A stretch of DNA of 64,000 nt from an uncultured Bacteroidia bacterium (GCA_902774295.1 CACYHP010000001.1:1302001-1366000), one strand, 5' to 3'; positions 44,750 to 53,375 are shown, counted from the stretch's first letter. Made by a program: numbers and translations. The notes: a model not told the origin generated them from the letters alone.

Positions 44750-45112
44750 TTACTTCTTTTTTCTGTGTTGTAAACGCTCTTCGAGGCTGCTGAAACTGCA
44801 GTTTTTGCTTGGGACATCAACACAATGTTCGTAATTGTCGAAGTTCAGTTCGACAATCTTAACCGCTTCATAAAACTGTTCTTTGTCAAGCTTCATCAGC
44901 TCGTAAATCTTGTCTGCCAGCCAAAATTCTTCAATAATCTTCTCGTTGAGATCCAGGAGTTTCGCCATCTTTATCGCTTCTTGCAACTTAATCTCTGACA
45001 AACCATTCTCCTTCCTGTTGTATTTCGATTCTGACATAAGCAACGACTTGGCCATTGTTGACTGCTTAATGCCCGAATACATCCTGGTCTTTTTTATCGT
45101 TTCTCTCAGCAT
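44750..45112 (-). CDS. XRE-type helix-turn-helix regulator
   Basis: 120 residues. The N-terminal 60 residues form a Cro/CI-like helix-turn-helix (MYSGIKQSTMAKSLLMSESKYNRKENG; recognition helix around SESKYNRKE). The rest is helical and acidic with a basic RLQHRKKK end. It is wedged with one base to the M64 peptidase gene and 11 to the transporter gene, so it is co-transcribed. Its target is unknown; it could sense phosphate or regulate its own operon. Confidence 0.78.
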   Translation of the reverse strand: MLRETIKKTRMYSGIKQSTMAKSLLMSESKYNRKENGLSEIKLQEAIKMAKLLDLNEKIIEEFWLADKIYELMKLDKEQFYEAVKIVELNFDNYEHCVDVPSKNCSFSSLEERLQHRKKK

Positions 45113-45113
45113 A

Positions 45114-46157
45114 TTATTTCGTATGAAGATCCAGAACTTTATTTATCATCTCAATCAAATCATCAGAATATGATGAGTAGCATATCGAGTCATTCGGCGT
45201 TTCATGCGAATAAAACTTGTCGGCAATGCCAGCGATATGATGACCCATTTCATGCTTAATGATGTAATCCTCTGATTGTGCGCGGACTGTTGCCGTGATA
45301 TAAAGGTTATACAAGCTGCCGCCATAACTTTCATCAGAATTGATCAGGATGACAGCATAATCGTAAGGCGCTTGCGTGGCATATTCACGGAAAGCCCATT
45401 CATCGCTGGCCAATGCGTATTTGTCATGACCTAAAGTGCCATTGTTGACCTTAAGAGTGTTTTTCTCTTTTATAGGTAGCACCTGGACAGCATGAATATT
45501 GAAGTCGTTTTTCCTGCTTTTAAATGGCTCTGTGTTGATGAAACTGTTGTAAAACTTCACCACATCGGAACCGAAAAGCTTGATGTCATCAATGGTGTAA
45601 CCGTCACCTAAAATGATGATATCGACTTTTTCCTTAGGATTGCCGCTGTCAAGCAGCCTTAAACTTCTGTTGTTATGGTTTTTAGCAGGCTCAATCAGTG
45701 ATTTTGATTCTTTGTTTAGGATATATTCCCAAACTGGTTCTGTAACATCAAGAGAATCAATCCTGTACATTGTGATTTTTGCGTCCTTGTTCGGATAGGG
45801 AATACGTATCGACTCATTAAAAGACCTTTTGGTGTCCTTAGCTTCTTCTGTCAGACGCCATTCACCGAAAAGTGTGCTGATGCCGTCAGAATAAAGCAGC
45901 TCATCTGTCTCAACGTCCCTTACCTCATATAAATAGGTGCCCAAACGATAAGGATTTACGAGATTCTTAGTGCGTCCGTACCATAAACCGTCGTCATAAA
46001 TCTGTTCAAGTTTAAACGATTCATCGCAGGCGTCACCGGAATGTACAAGATTGATTCTTAATGTCTTATCTAAGAAATGCTTTCCAAAATCATTCTTATC
46101 ATTTCTTGAGCAGGAAATGAATGCGATGATTATCAACAGGAAAGCAATTCTTCTCAT
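45114..46157 (-). CDS. M64-family metallopeptidase lipoprotein, C-terminally short
   Basis: 347 residues. Lipobox FISC (Cys about 16). An N-terminal M64_N beta domain (YLYEVRDVETDELLYSDG) is followed by the peptidase part with VDIIILGDGYT and the zinc motif HEMGHHIAGIADKFY. M64 peptidases resemble IgA peptidase. Only about 30 residues follow the zinc site; relatives I know of continue considerably further, so the C-terminus may be lost. It begins one base after rho ends and stops one base before the HTH gene starts. Confidence 0.82.
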   Translation of the reverse strand: MRRIAFLLIIIAFISCSRNDKNDFGKHFLDKTLRINLVHSGDACDESFKLEQIYDDGLWYGRTKNLVNPYRLGTYLYEVRDVETDELLYSDGISTLFGEWRLTEEAKDTKRSFNESIRIPYPNKDAKITMYRIDSLDVTEPVWEYILNKESKSLIEPAKNHNNRSLRLLDSGNPKEKVDIIILGDGYTIDDIKLFGSDVVKFYNSFINTEPFKSRKNDFNIHAVQVLPIKEKNTLKVNNGTLGHDKYALASDEWAFREYATQAPYDYAVILINSDESYGGSLYNLYITATVRAQSEDYIIKHEMGHHIAGIADKFYSHETPNDSICYSSYSDDLIEMINKVLDLHTK

Positions 46158-46158
46158 C

Positions 46159-47874
46159 TTATTTGTCTATTGTTGCCAAAAACTCTTCGTTGGAGATTGT
46201 CTTTGATATTCTGTCTTTCAAGAACTCCATCGCCTCGACAGGAGTCATGTCGGCGAAGTGGTTGCGCAATGCCCACACGCGTGCCAATGTCCTCTCATCA
46301 ACCAGAAGGTCATCACGACGAGTACCTGATGCCACGATGTCGATAGCAGGGTAGATGCGTTTGTTCGACAGACGACGGTCGAGCTGGAGCTCCATGTTAC
46401 CGGTACCTTTGAATTCCTCAAAGATGACCTCATCCATCTTAGAACCTGTATCGATAAGAGCTGTAGCCAAAATAGTCAGTGAGCCGCCACCTTCAATGTT
46501 ACGAGCCGCACCGAAGAAACGTTTCGGCTTCTGTAATGCATTGGCTTCAACACCGCCCGAGAGCACCTTACCTGATGCAGGTGACACAGTGTTGTAAGCA
46601 CGTGCCAGACGAGTGATAGAGTCAAGCAGAATCACCACATCGTGACCGCATTCTGTCAAGCGTTTGGCCTTTTCAAGCACGATATTTGCAATCTTCACGT
46701 GTTTGTCGGCTGGCTCGTCGAATGTTGAAGAGATGACTTCAGCTTTCACGCTGCGTGCCATATCGGTGACCTCTTCAGGACGTTCGTCAATCAATAATAT
46801 AATAAGGTATACTTCAGGGTGGTTAGCCGCGATGGCGTTTGCCACTTCCTTAAGCAACACTGTCTTACCGGTCTTAGGCTGAGCCACAATCAAACCACGC
46901 TGACCTTTGCCGATAGGGGCGAAGAGGTCCATAATTCTTGTGGATACTGTGCCTCCCTGATGTCCTGTGAGTTTGAATTTCTCATCTGGGAACAAAGGTG
47001 TGAGGAAGTCGAACGGGATACGGTCGCGCACTTCTTCAGGGTTACGGCCGTTGATCTTGTCGACTTTCACCAATGGGAAGTATTTCTCGCCGTTCTTTGG
47101 CGGACGAATCATTCCGAGGATGGTGTCACCTGTCTTCAAGCCAAACAACTTGATCTGCGACTGTGAGACGTAGATGTCGTCAGGGGAGTTGAGGTAGTTG
47201 TAATCTGCCGAACGCAGGAATCCATAGCCGTCAGGCATAATTTCGAGCACGCCTTCAGCTTGCACCACGCCGTCAAACTCTGAAATCATCTCTTCATGTC
47301 TCTGCGGCATCGGCTGCTGTTGCTGCTGTGGTTTCACCTCATAAACCTCTTGTTTTTCCTCAAACATCGGCTCAACATGCTCAACAGGTTCAACTTCAGG
47401 AATCTCTGGTTCTTCCTCGTTGTTCTCATTGAGAATCTCGTTGGCGACATCTACCACGACAGGCTTCGGCTTCGGATACGACACGTGACGTGCTTTGTCG
47501 CTCTCTTCGCCGTTATTTTCAAATGTGGTCTTGATCACATCTGTACGTTTGCCGATTCTCGGACGTCTGCCGCGTTTCGGAGCGTCTGTTGCTGTGTTTT
47601 CTTCAGTATTTGTTGGTGTGACTGTTTCATTCTCGATAGGTTTCTCTGGTTCTGGCTCTGGTTCGGGATTCGAGGTCGCAACCTTCTTCTTTCTGCCCGG
47701 TCGGCCTTTAGGCTTCTCGGCTACAGACGCGGCATCCTGTGGAGCTGACTGCTTCTCGATGATGTTGTACACAAGGTTTTCCTTGGGTGCGTTGACATTT
47801 TCCACGCCAAGCTTCAACGCAATCTCCTTAAGCTCCGCCATGGATTTGTCGTTTAATTCAAAAATATCGTACAT
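46159..47874 (-). CDS. rho: Transcription termination factor Rho with long disordered insert
   Basis: 571 residues against 419 in E. coli. An N-terminal helical Rho_N part ([19 protein letters not shown]) is followed by about 150 residues of low-complexity Pro/Glu/Lys sequence with a Gln run (about 50-200). The RNA-binding cold-shock domain ([15 protein letters not shown]) and the RecA-like ATPase ([24 protein letters not shown]) are complete. In Bacteroides a comparable disordered region is known to drive Rho condensation. It heads a compact series with M64, HTH and Na/Pi genes. Confidence 0.95.
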   Translation of the reverse strand: MYDIFELNDKSMAELKEIALKLGVENVNAPKENLVYNIIEKQSAPQDAASVAEKPKGRPGRKKKVATSNPEPEPEPEKPIENETVTPTNTEENTATDAPKRGRRPRIGKRTDVIKTTFENNGEESDKARHVSYPKPKPVVVDVANEILNENNEEEPEIPEVEPVEHVEPMFEEKQEVYEVKPQQQQQPMPQRHEEMISEFDGVVQAEGVLEIMPDGYGFLRSADYNYLNSPDDIYVSQSQIKLFGLKTGDTILGMIRPPKNGEKYFPLVKVDKINGRNPEEVRDRIPFDFLTPLFPDEKFKLTGHQGGTVSTRIMDLFAPIGKGQRGLIVAQPKTGKTVLLKEVANAIAANHPEVYLIILLIDERPEEVTDMARSVKAEVISSTFDEPADKHVKIANIVLEKAKRLTECGHDVVILLDSITRLARAYNTVSPASGKVLSGGVEANALQKPKRFFGAARNIEGGGSLTILATALIDTGSKMDEVIFEEFKGTGNMELQLDRRLSNKRIYPAIDIVASGTRRDDLLVDERTLARVWALRNHFADMTPVEAMEFLKDRISKTISNEEFLATIDK

Positions 47875-47949
47875 AAAAAATTAATTGATTTTATGAAACT
47901 TTAAGAAATTTTATCTGAATGTGAATGGTCTTTCGTCCATTTGACGTTG

Positions 47950-47957
47950 CAAATATA
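47950..47957 (-). promoter_or_regulatory. -7 promoter element for rho
   Basis: Reads TATATTTG on the minus strand, 75 bases before the rho ATG. Confidence 0.55.
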
Positions 47958-47988
47958 CGATTTTTTTTCATACAACAATTATTTTTAT

Positions 47989-47996
47989 TAATTTTG
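47989..47996 (+). promoter_or_regulatory. -7 promoter element for the DUF4293 gene
   Basis: TAATTTTG, 17 bases before the ATG at 48014; divergent from the rho promoter. Confidence 0.6.
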
Positions 47997-48013
47997 CAAA
48001 AAATTTAAATACA

Positions 48014-48502
48014 ATGATTCAGAGAAGACAGACAATTTTTATGCTTTTGACAGCAATTCTTAGTGCTGTATTGTTTTTTATGCCATTGGCATCGTTCGAG
48101 GCAGGCGGTAATGTGATGAAATTCACTATTTTCGGTATTCAAAATCCAATAGATACCTTAACTTTATCAAAATCATACACTTGGCCACTCATCGTTTTGA
48201 CAATATTGATGACAATAGTGCCGATTTTTACTATTTTCAAATATAAAAAACGTGAGCTTCAGGTGAAACTGTGCCATCTCAATATGCTTTTGAACATCAT
48301 TTTTATTGGTATAGTATTTCTATATTATGATAATGATATTAAGGAAGTTATCGCAGCAGTCGAAGGTGATACTTATGAATTCGATGTCGCTTATTTCTTC
48401 GGAATGGCACTCCCGCTGGTAAACCTCGTTTTAGAGATTCTCGCCATCAGAGGAATTAAAAAGGATATTGCATTGCTGAAATCTATCGACAGACTTCGTT
48501 AA
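48014..48502 (+). CDS. DUF4293 membrane protein
   Basis: 162 residues with four membrane helices. The opening MIQRRQTIFMLLTAILSAVLF is typical of DUF4293, a Bacteroidetes family normally located divergently beside rho, as here. The function is unknown. A decayed family A arm and a tandem family B repeat follow its stop. Confidence 0.88.
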   Translation: MIQRRQTIFMLLTAILSAVLFFMPLASFEAGGNVMKFTIFGIQNPIDTLTLSKSYTWPLIVLTILMTIVPIFTIFKYKKRELQVKLCHLNMLLNIIFIGIVFLYYDNDIKEVIAAVEGDTYEFDVAYFFGMALPLVNLVLEILAIRGIKKDIALLKSIDRLR

Positions 48503-48532
48503 AATTCGTCATATCGACCGAAACCGTTAATA

Positions 48533-48612
48533 GTAGAGACGCCATATTATGACGTCTCTATTATTTTATCAAGTAGAGACGCCATATTATGACGTCTCTA
48601 CTATTTTATCAA
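48533..48612. repeat. Repeat family B, tandem pair of palindromes
   Basis: A 40-base unit occurs twice in a row (48533-48572, 48573-48612) with one difference. Each begins with a 29-base palindrome, GTAGAGACGCCATATTATGA to GACGTCTCTAC, and ends in TATTTTATCAA. A third, diverged palindrome is at 52020-52048. They lie between the convergent DUF4293 and phosphoesterase genes. Confidence 0.8.
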
Positions 48613-48625
48613 ATCTTAATAAATA

Positions 48626-49117
48626 TTATCTTCTTTTTTCGTAAAGTTCCATATTTTTAATGTCACTTCCATCAATTTGGAATCTCAGCATTGTTATAAT
48701 CTTGTGAAAGCCGCTGTTTCCGGCAGCTCCGGGGTTGATGTGAAGGAGATTGAGTTCCTTGTCGTTCATTACCTTCAATATATGTGAATGACCGCTGATG
48801 AAAATGTTAGGTTTCTCTTTGATTATCAGTTCTTTGATTCCAGGCTCATAATGTCCGGGATAGCCGCCGATGTGTGTCATCATCACCTTCACGTTTTCAA
48901 TGGTGAAGATGTTGATCCAGTTGAACATCAGTCGTATCTTATGGTCGTCGATGTTTCCATAGACAGCCCGCAAAGGCTTGAATGCCAACAAAGAGTCGGC
49001 GACATCGGTTCCACCGATGTCGCCGACATGCCATATCTCGTCACAGTCTTTGAAAAACTCAAAGACCTTAGGATTAAGCCATCCGTGAGTGTCCGACAAT
49101 AATCCTATTCTTTTCAT
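48626..49117 (-). CDS. YfcE-type metallophosphoesterase
   Basis: 163 residues. The metal-binding motifs of calcineurin-like phosphoesterases are complete: SDTHG, GDIGGTD, GNIDD, THIGGYPG and GHSH. YfcE-like enzymes hydrolyse phosphodiesters such as bis-pNPP or cyclic nucleotides with Mn2+. The natural substrate is unknown. It lies three bases downstream of the DUF3078 gene, so the two share a transcript. Confidence 0.9.
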   Translation of the reverse strand: MKRIGLLSDTHGWLNPKVFEFFKDCDEIWHVGDIGGTDVADSLLAFKPLRAVYGNIDDHKIRLMFNWINIFTIENVKVMMTHIGGYPGHYEPGIKELIIKEKPNIFISGHSHILKVMNDKELNLLHINPGAAGNSGFHKIITMLRFQIDGSDIKNMELYEKRR

Positions 49118-49120
49118 TGA

Positions 49121-50104
49121 TTACGGAATCTTGTAAGAAATACCGAGGCTCATGACTTCCTTGAACTGACGGAAGGTGGTGCCTGGATATGAGCTCAATG
49201 GAGCTACGTCCTCATCATAGACTAAACGTGCTGAGATGTTGCAGCTCAACCAGTCGTTGACTTTCATGACCAACTGGTTGTCCCAATCGAAGTCAATAGG
49301 GCAGGTGTATTTCTCGCCAAGAGCGTTCAAATCTGTTGATTTGTGAAGATAATCGTAGAAAGCGATGAGCTTTGAGGTGAATGTCACGTTTTCGAAAATC
49401 TCATAGTTGAATTCTGCGATGAGCTGAGCACCAAGCTCCCAACGGACGGTCTCACCGTGCTTTGTCATTCTTGTGTATGTGATAGTGTCGGTGCCGATAA
49501 TCTCAGTAACATCTTCATATTCGGCTTTCTTAACACCAAAAGCGCCTTGGTCAGCAAGCTTTTGATCGTTCACAATTGTCATACGGCCTGTGAGAGGTGA
49601 TACGTTCACTTTGAAGTGCTCGCTCGGAACCCACTGAACACCAAGACCTAATGTGATGTAACCAGGAGCCATGAAACCGGAAATGCGGTTGGTGCTGTCA
49701 ACGCCGTAGTTGTAACCGTTTGCAAACTGTGTCTGGAATGTCATGTCGACTGTAAGGAACCATTTGTCGTTCTTGAGGTTGTAGCCGTACAACGAACTCA
49801 GGAAGATACGGTCATCAGTCTTTATAGGCTTCTTGTCGATGTTAAAATAGCTGTAACCCAACTGCAAATCAAGACTGTTGTCCCATTTGTGGTTACCTTT
49901 TTTGTAGTTGATGTCATACTTGAGCAAACCCAGGAGGTTGATGTTGTCCTGTCCGCCAGCTGACCAGTTGTCGAAATGGCTCTGAGCCATGTTAAAACCG
50001 ATGTTACCACCGTGTGTCCAAGGTGATTCAATACCACCGTCCTGCGCAAATGCCACATTCACCGAAAGCAGCAACGCGATCAAAGGAAGTAAAAGTTTTT
50101 TCAT
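49121..50104 (-). CDS. DUF3078 outer-membrane protein
   Basis: 327 residues. Signal peptide ends NVAFAQ. The mature part is beta-rich with the DUF3078 opening WTHGGNIGFNMAQSHFDNWSAGGQDNI (about 29-55) and a C-terminal Tyr/Ile-rich strand (MSLGISYKIP), as expected for an outer-membrane barrel. The family is common in Bacteroidetes, with unknown function. Confidence 0.88.
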   Translation of the reverse strand: MKKLLLPLIALLLSVNVAFAQDGGIESPWTHGGNIGFNMAQSHFDNWSAGGQDNINLLGLLKYDINYKKGNHKWDNSLDLQLGYSYFNIDKKPIKTDDRIFLSSLYGYNLKNDKWFLTVDMTFQTQFANGYNYGVDSTNRISGFMAPGYITLGLGVQWVPSEHFKVNVSPLTGRMTIVNDQKLADQGAFGVKKAEYEDVTEIIGTDTITYTRMTKHGETVRWELGAQLIAEFNYEIFENVTFTSKLIAFYDYLHKSTDLNALGEKYTCPIDFDWDNQLVMKVNDWLSCNISARLVYDEDVAPLSSYPGTTFRQFKEVMSLGISYKIP

Positions 50105-50142
50105 ATTTAATAATTTTATTGGTTTAGAACTTCTTATTACTT

Positions 50143-50255
50143 GTCATTTCGAGCTTGTCGAGAAATCCTCTTTTTTCGTAAACATTTTATGTTATCGGGA
50201 ATCGAAGATTTCTTCATTACCCTCTCCACTTCGGTCGAGGTTCAGTCGAAATGAC
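50143..50255. repeat. Repeat family A, two-armed copy
   Basis: Left arm GTCATTTCGAGCTTGTCGAG to AAATCC, right arm GAAGATTTCTTC to CAGTCGAAATGAC. It lies between the minus-strand TonB-like and DUF3078 genes. Confidence 0.8.
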
Positions 50256-50264
50256 GGGAGTTGA

Positions 50265-51059
50265 TTAATAACTATTTCCGTCATGATAGTTTCTCGATCC
50301 TATCTGGAATGTGATGTCCTGTGTAGTTCTCGTCCTTACCAGACTGTCGTTCTTCACGCCAGGAGTCCACAACAAATCCTGCAGCAATCTTATGGCTTCA
50401 TTGTCACAACCGCCGCCAACACTGTTCTCAACGATGATATTCGACACTCTGCCGTCTGTTTCAACGATAAAACTGAGTTTCACTGTGCCTTGAATCTCGA
50501 ACTGTTTAGCCTGATCAGGAAATCTGAGGTTGGTGCGAAGATATGCCGCCATTGTCACACCCGGATCTTCGAAATAAGGCTGCGGGGCATTGTGCAGATC
50601 CTTTAAATCATAGACATTATTGCTCTTTTGCGCAGGATATTTCTGCTCAGGCAGCATCAGTCGTGGATTCTTTTCTTCGGCTTTCTTATAACTTTTGGCA
50701 GAGAATTCTACCGTGTAATAATCGTTGCAAGCTACCGGTTTTCCAACGTTTAATGCCGGATTCCATTCTATCATCTTCACCAATCTGATTGCCTCCTTGG
50801 CACATTCCTCGTCAAAAGCGTTCTCAACCCTGTAATTTGTGGCGTTTCCTTCGGCATCCACGTCATAATAAACTGTGATTTTGCCGCTTTTTTTCTGGTC
50901 AAGGGCATTCTGAGGATAAATCAGATGGTTGTGGATTATTTTCTTGGTTAATGGGAAACCTGATTTTGGCTCAGGTGATTTTGTCTGTGCATTGAGGTTT
51001 AATCCTAATGACATGATAATCAATGCAATAAGTAAAGCTGTTTTATTGAAAATTTTCAT
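50265..51059 (-). CDS. Exported protein with two TonB C-terminal domains
   Basis: 264 residues. Cleavable signal (LGLNLNAQ) rather than the membrane anchor of true TonB. Two TonB_C units: about 40-115 (YPQNALDQKKSGKITVYYDVDAEGNA) and 170-250 (RFPDQAKQFEIQGTVKLSFIVETDGRV). Such soluble periplasmic proteins are often called energy transducer TonB in Bacteroidetes, but without an anchor it cannot work with ExbBD alone. The role is unknown. Confidence 0.82.
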   Translation of the reverse strand: MKIFNKTALLIALIIMSLGLNLNAQTKSPEPKSGFPLTKKIIHNHLIYPQNALDQKKSGKITVYYDVDAEGNATNYRVENAFDEECAKEAIRLVKMIEWNPALNVGKPVACNDYYTVEFSAKSYKKAEEKNPRLMLPEQKYPAQKSNNVYDLKDLHNAPQPYFEDPGVTMAAYLRTNLRFPDQAKQFEIQGTVKLSFIVETDGRVSNIIVENSVGGGCDNEAIRLLQDLLWTPGVKNDSLVRTRTTQDITFQIGSRNYHDGNSY

Positions 51060-51090
51060 AATAAATCGAGTTTGTCATTATTAAACACTG

Positions 51091-51098
51091 CAAATTTA
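51091..51098 (-). promoter_or_regulatory. -7 promoter element for the TonB-domain gene
   Basis: Reads TAAATTTG on the minus strand, 31 bases before the ATG at 51059. Confidence 0.55.
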
Positions 51099-51129
51099 CA
51101 AATTTTTTAAATGATAATCAAAAATTTTA

Positions 51130-51137
51130 TAATTTTG
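51130..51137 (+). promoter_or_regulatory. -7 promoter element for rlmB
   Basis: TAATTTTG, followed five bases later by a complete family A hairpin, so the rlmB mRNA would begin with the repeat. Confidence 0.55.
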
Positions 51138-51142
51138 TCTTC

Positions 51143-51244
51143 GTCATTTCGACTGTAGCGAAGCGGAATGGAGAAATCTTCCACGAACGATAGCTTATGG
51201 GGATGGAGGATTTCTCGACTCCATTTCATTTCGCTCGATATGAC
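51143..51244. repeat. Repeat family A, two-armed copy in the rlmB 5' leader
   Basis: Left arm GTCATTTCGACTGTAGCGAA to GAGAAATC, right arm GATTTCTCGACTCC to CGCTCGATATGAC. It occupies nearly the whole leader between the promoter element and the rlmB ATG. Confidence 0.8.
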
Positions 51245-51261
51245 GATAATAATATTTAATT

Positions 51262-52023
51262 ATGAATAATAACAATAATAGAAAAGAGGATTCCAACATG
51301 GTCTTCGGCGTTCATCCCGTCGAGGAGGTCATCAAGGCAGGGAAGGAGCTGGAGAAGGTTTTCGTGCAGTCAGGATTGCGTTCGCCACAGATTTCGGATA
51401 TCGTGAAATATGCACGCGAGCATGAGGTCCCTGTGCAGTTTGTCCCGATTGAGAAGCTGAACCGCCTCACACGCAAAAACCATCAGGGAATAATAGCTTT
51501 TGTGTGCCCGATTTCATATCAGACCATCGAAAATGTAGTACCTATGGTTTATGATGAGGGACGGATGCCATTCGTTGTAATCCTTGACCGTGTCACTGAT
51601 GTACGTAATTTTGGAGCCATCGCGCGCACATGCTACGCTGCCGGCGTCGATGCCATAGTAATACCGTCTCGCGGAAGCGCTTTGATCAACGGCGACGCCA
51701 TGAAGACTTCAGCCGGCGCCTTATCATTAATTAATGTGTGTCGTGTTGAAAATATCAAAGACACTATCGACTTCCTGAAGGCGAGCGGTTTGAAAGTGAT
51801 AGCGTTTTCCGAGAAAGGCAAACAGACCATCTGGCAGGCCGACCTTACAGGGCCTATTGCAATAATGATGGGTTCGGAGGAAGACGGCATCAGCGAGGCA
51901 TACCTCAAACGTGTCGACGACCATCTCGTCATCCCGATGCCAGGCGACATCGATTCCCTCAACGTCAGCGTTGCCACTGGAATTGTGACGTTCGAGGTTG
52001 TCCGACAACGTACGGCCATGTAA
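51262..52023 (+). CDS. rlmB: 23S rRNA 2'-O-methyltransferase, SpoU family
   Basis: 253 residues. N-terminal substrate-binding part (MVFGVHPVEEVIKAGKELEKVFV) and the trefoil-knot SPOUT domain with VTDVRNFGAIARTCYAAG, IMMGSEEDGIS and PMPGDIDSLNVSVATGI. It methylates a guanosine ribose in 23S rRNA (Gm2251 in E. coli). The true start may be the second ATG, 12 codons in, preceded by GAGG; the first 12 residues are an Asn-rich string. The stop codon lies inside a family B palindrome. Confidence 0.92.
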   Translation: MNNNNNRKEDSNMVFGVHPVEEVIKAGKELEKVFVQSGLRSPQISDIVKYAREHEVPVQFVPIEKLNRLTRKNHQGIIAFVCPISYQTIENVVPMVYDEGRMPFVVILDRVTDVRNFGAIARTCYAAGVDAIVIPSRGSALINGDAMKTSAGALSLINVCRVENIKDTIDFLKASGLKVIAFSEKGKQTIWQADLTGPIAIMMGSEEDGISEAYLKRVDDHLVIPMPGDIDSLNVSVATGIVTFEVVRQRTAM

Positions 52024-52048
52024 AGACGTCATATTATGTCGTCTCTAC
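52020..52048. repeat. Repeat family B, single palindrome containing the rlmB stop codon
   Basis: It begins GTAAAGACGTCATATTATG and ends GTCGTCTCTAC. The TAA at 52021-52023 ends rlmB. A strong terminator follows nine bases later. Confidence 0.7.
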
Positions 52049-52056
52049 GACATAAA

Positions 52057-52088
52057 AAAAAGAGCGATGCTGCAGCGTCGCTCTTTTT
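52057..52088. terminator. Bidirectional terminator
   Basis: AAAAAGAGCGA (52057-52067) and TCGCTCTTTTT (52078-52088) between the convergent rlmB and rplS genes. Confidence 0.88.
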
Positions 52089-52108
52089 CTTTGATTTTCA
52101 AGTACCAA

Positions 52109-52471
52109 TTAGTTTTCTTTCTTTCTAAGAACTTCTTTGATACGGGCTTTCTTACCGCGGAGACCTCTGAGATAGTAGATTCTTGCTCTGCGGACAGCGC
52201 CTTCCTTGTTGAGCTCGATGCTCTCAATCATTGGGTCTGCGATAGGGAAGATTCTTTCAACACCGATGTTGTTAGAAATCTTTCTGACTGTGAAAGTTGC
52301 ACTCTTGCCCTGACCTGCGCGCTGTAACACAACACCCTGGAATTTCTGCAAACGTTCCTTGTTTCCCTCAACAATCTTATAAGTAACGGTGATGGTGTCA
52401 CCTGACTTGAACTGTGGGAACTCTTTTACTTGTACTTGATCTTCAACGAATTGAATTAACGCGTTTTTCAT
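52109..52471 (-). CDS. rplS: 50S ribosomal protein L19
   Basis: 120 residues. Family signatures FKSGDTITVTYKIVEGNKERLQKFQGVV, FTVRKISNNIGVERIFP and RRARIYYLRGLRGKKARIKE are complete. It sits at the 30S/50S interface. It is downstream of trmD on the same strand but has its own promoter element. Confidence 0.97.
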   Translation of the reverse strand: MKNALIQFVEDQVQVKEFPQFKSGDTITVTYKIVEGNKERLQKFQGVVLQRAGQGKSATFTVRKISNNIGVERIFPIADPMIESIELNKEGAVRRARIYYLRGLRGKKARIKEVLRKKEN

Positions 52472-52515
52472 TTCTATTGTATTTTTTATCTTATTTTATC
52501 TTCTAAAACGGCTTG

Positions 52516-52523
52516 CAAAAATA
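52516..52523 (-). promoter_or_regulatory. -7 promoter element for rplS
   Basis: Reads TATTTTTG on the minus strand, 44 bases before the rplS ATG and just after the trmD stop region. Confidence 0.55.
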
Positions 52524-52548
52524 CAAAACTTTTGAATACCTACAACAT

Positions 52549-53244
52549 TTATTTTAATTTTTTTATTTTTTCGTACATCTCCGGTCGGCGAATCTTCGTT
52601 CTTTCCAGTGCTTGCTGGTATTTCCAATCGTTTATAACTTGGTCGTTACCCGACAAAAGTACCTCCGGAACCGCCCATCCTTTGTATTCACGGGGCCTTG
52701 TATACACCGGCGGCGACACCATTCCGTCCTGAAACGAGTCGGAAAGTGCCGAAGTTTCATCGCTCAAAGCGCCTGGAATGAGTCGCACGAGACTGTCGGT
52801 TAAGACCGCTGCGGCGAGCTCACCGCCCGACAAGACGTAATCACCAATCGAAATCTCCTTCGTGATTAAATGCTCACGGATTCGTTCGTCAATACCTTTA
52901 TAATGTCCGCAAAGCATAATCAGATTCTCGTTTAATGACAATTGATTTACGACCGGCTGTGTCAAAAGCTCACCATCAGGGCTCATGTAAATGACCTCAT
53001 CGTAGTTTCTTTCCGATTTGAGATGCGTGATACAGTTGTCAACGGGCTCAATCATCATCACCATGCCGGCACCTGCAGAGAAAGGGTAGTCGTCAACACG
53101 CTTATGCTTGTCGTTGCTGTAATCACGCAAGTTGTGAAGTCGGATCTCCACCAAGCCCTTGTTGATGGCTCGCTTGACAATGGACTCAGTGAACGGCCCC
53201 TCGAACATTTCGGGAAATATTGTGATAATGTCTATTCTCATCAT
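52549..53244 (-). CDS. trmD: tRNA (guanine-37-N1) methyltransferase
   Basis: 231 residues. [17 protein letters not shown] start, [12 protein letters not shown], and the knot motif [15 protein letters not shown] with [11 protein letters not shown] are all present. It methylates G37 next to the anticodon, preventing frameshifts, for example in tRNA-Leu. The leader carries a family A repeat between the promoter element and the ATG. Confidence 0.96.
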   Translation of the reverse strand: MMRIDIITIFPEMFEGPFTESIVKRAINKGLVEIRLHNLRDYSNDKHKRVDDYPFSAGAGMVMMIEPVDNCITHLKSERNYDEVIYMSPDGELLTQPVVNQLSLNENLIMLCGHYKGIDERIREHLITKEISIGDYVLSGGELAAAVLTDSLVRLIPGALSDETSALSDSFQDGMVSPPVYTRPREYKGWAVPEVLLSGNDQVINDWKYQQALERTKIRRPEMYEKIKKLK

Positions 53245-53262
53245 TTGTTTCGTTTACATAAG

Positions 53263-53352
53263 GATTTCTCGACTTCACTTCGTTTCGCTCGAAATGACGT
53301 GTTTATTGTTTCTGTCATTTCGACCGAAGCCGTCAGGCGTAGTGGAGAAATC
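53263..53352. repeat. Repeat family A, two arms in opposite order
   Basis: First GATTTCTCGACTTCACTTCG to GCTCGAAATGAC (53263-53298), then GTCATTTCGACCGAAGCCGT to GGAGAAATC (53314-53352). The arms face outward relative to other copies. It lies in the trmD leader; the rest of the 308-base gap to the tRNA genes holds promoters and AT-rich sequence only. Confidence 0.8.
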
Positions 53353-53367
53353 TTATTATTTTGGTTG

Positions 53368-53375
53368 CAAAAGTA
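53368..53375 (-). promoter_or_regulatory. -7 promoter element for trmD
   Basis: Reads TACTTTTG on the minus strand, about 123 bases before the trmD ATG. Confidence 0.5.

Noticed and set aside
48533..48612. Short CRISPR array
   Set aside because: The 29-base palindromes repeat at 40 bases, but the 11-base spacers are identical and there are only two units and no cas genes.
52057..52088. Family B or A repeat
   Set aside because: The arms match neither family; A and T runs on both sides fit an ordinary bidirectional terminator.
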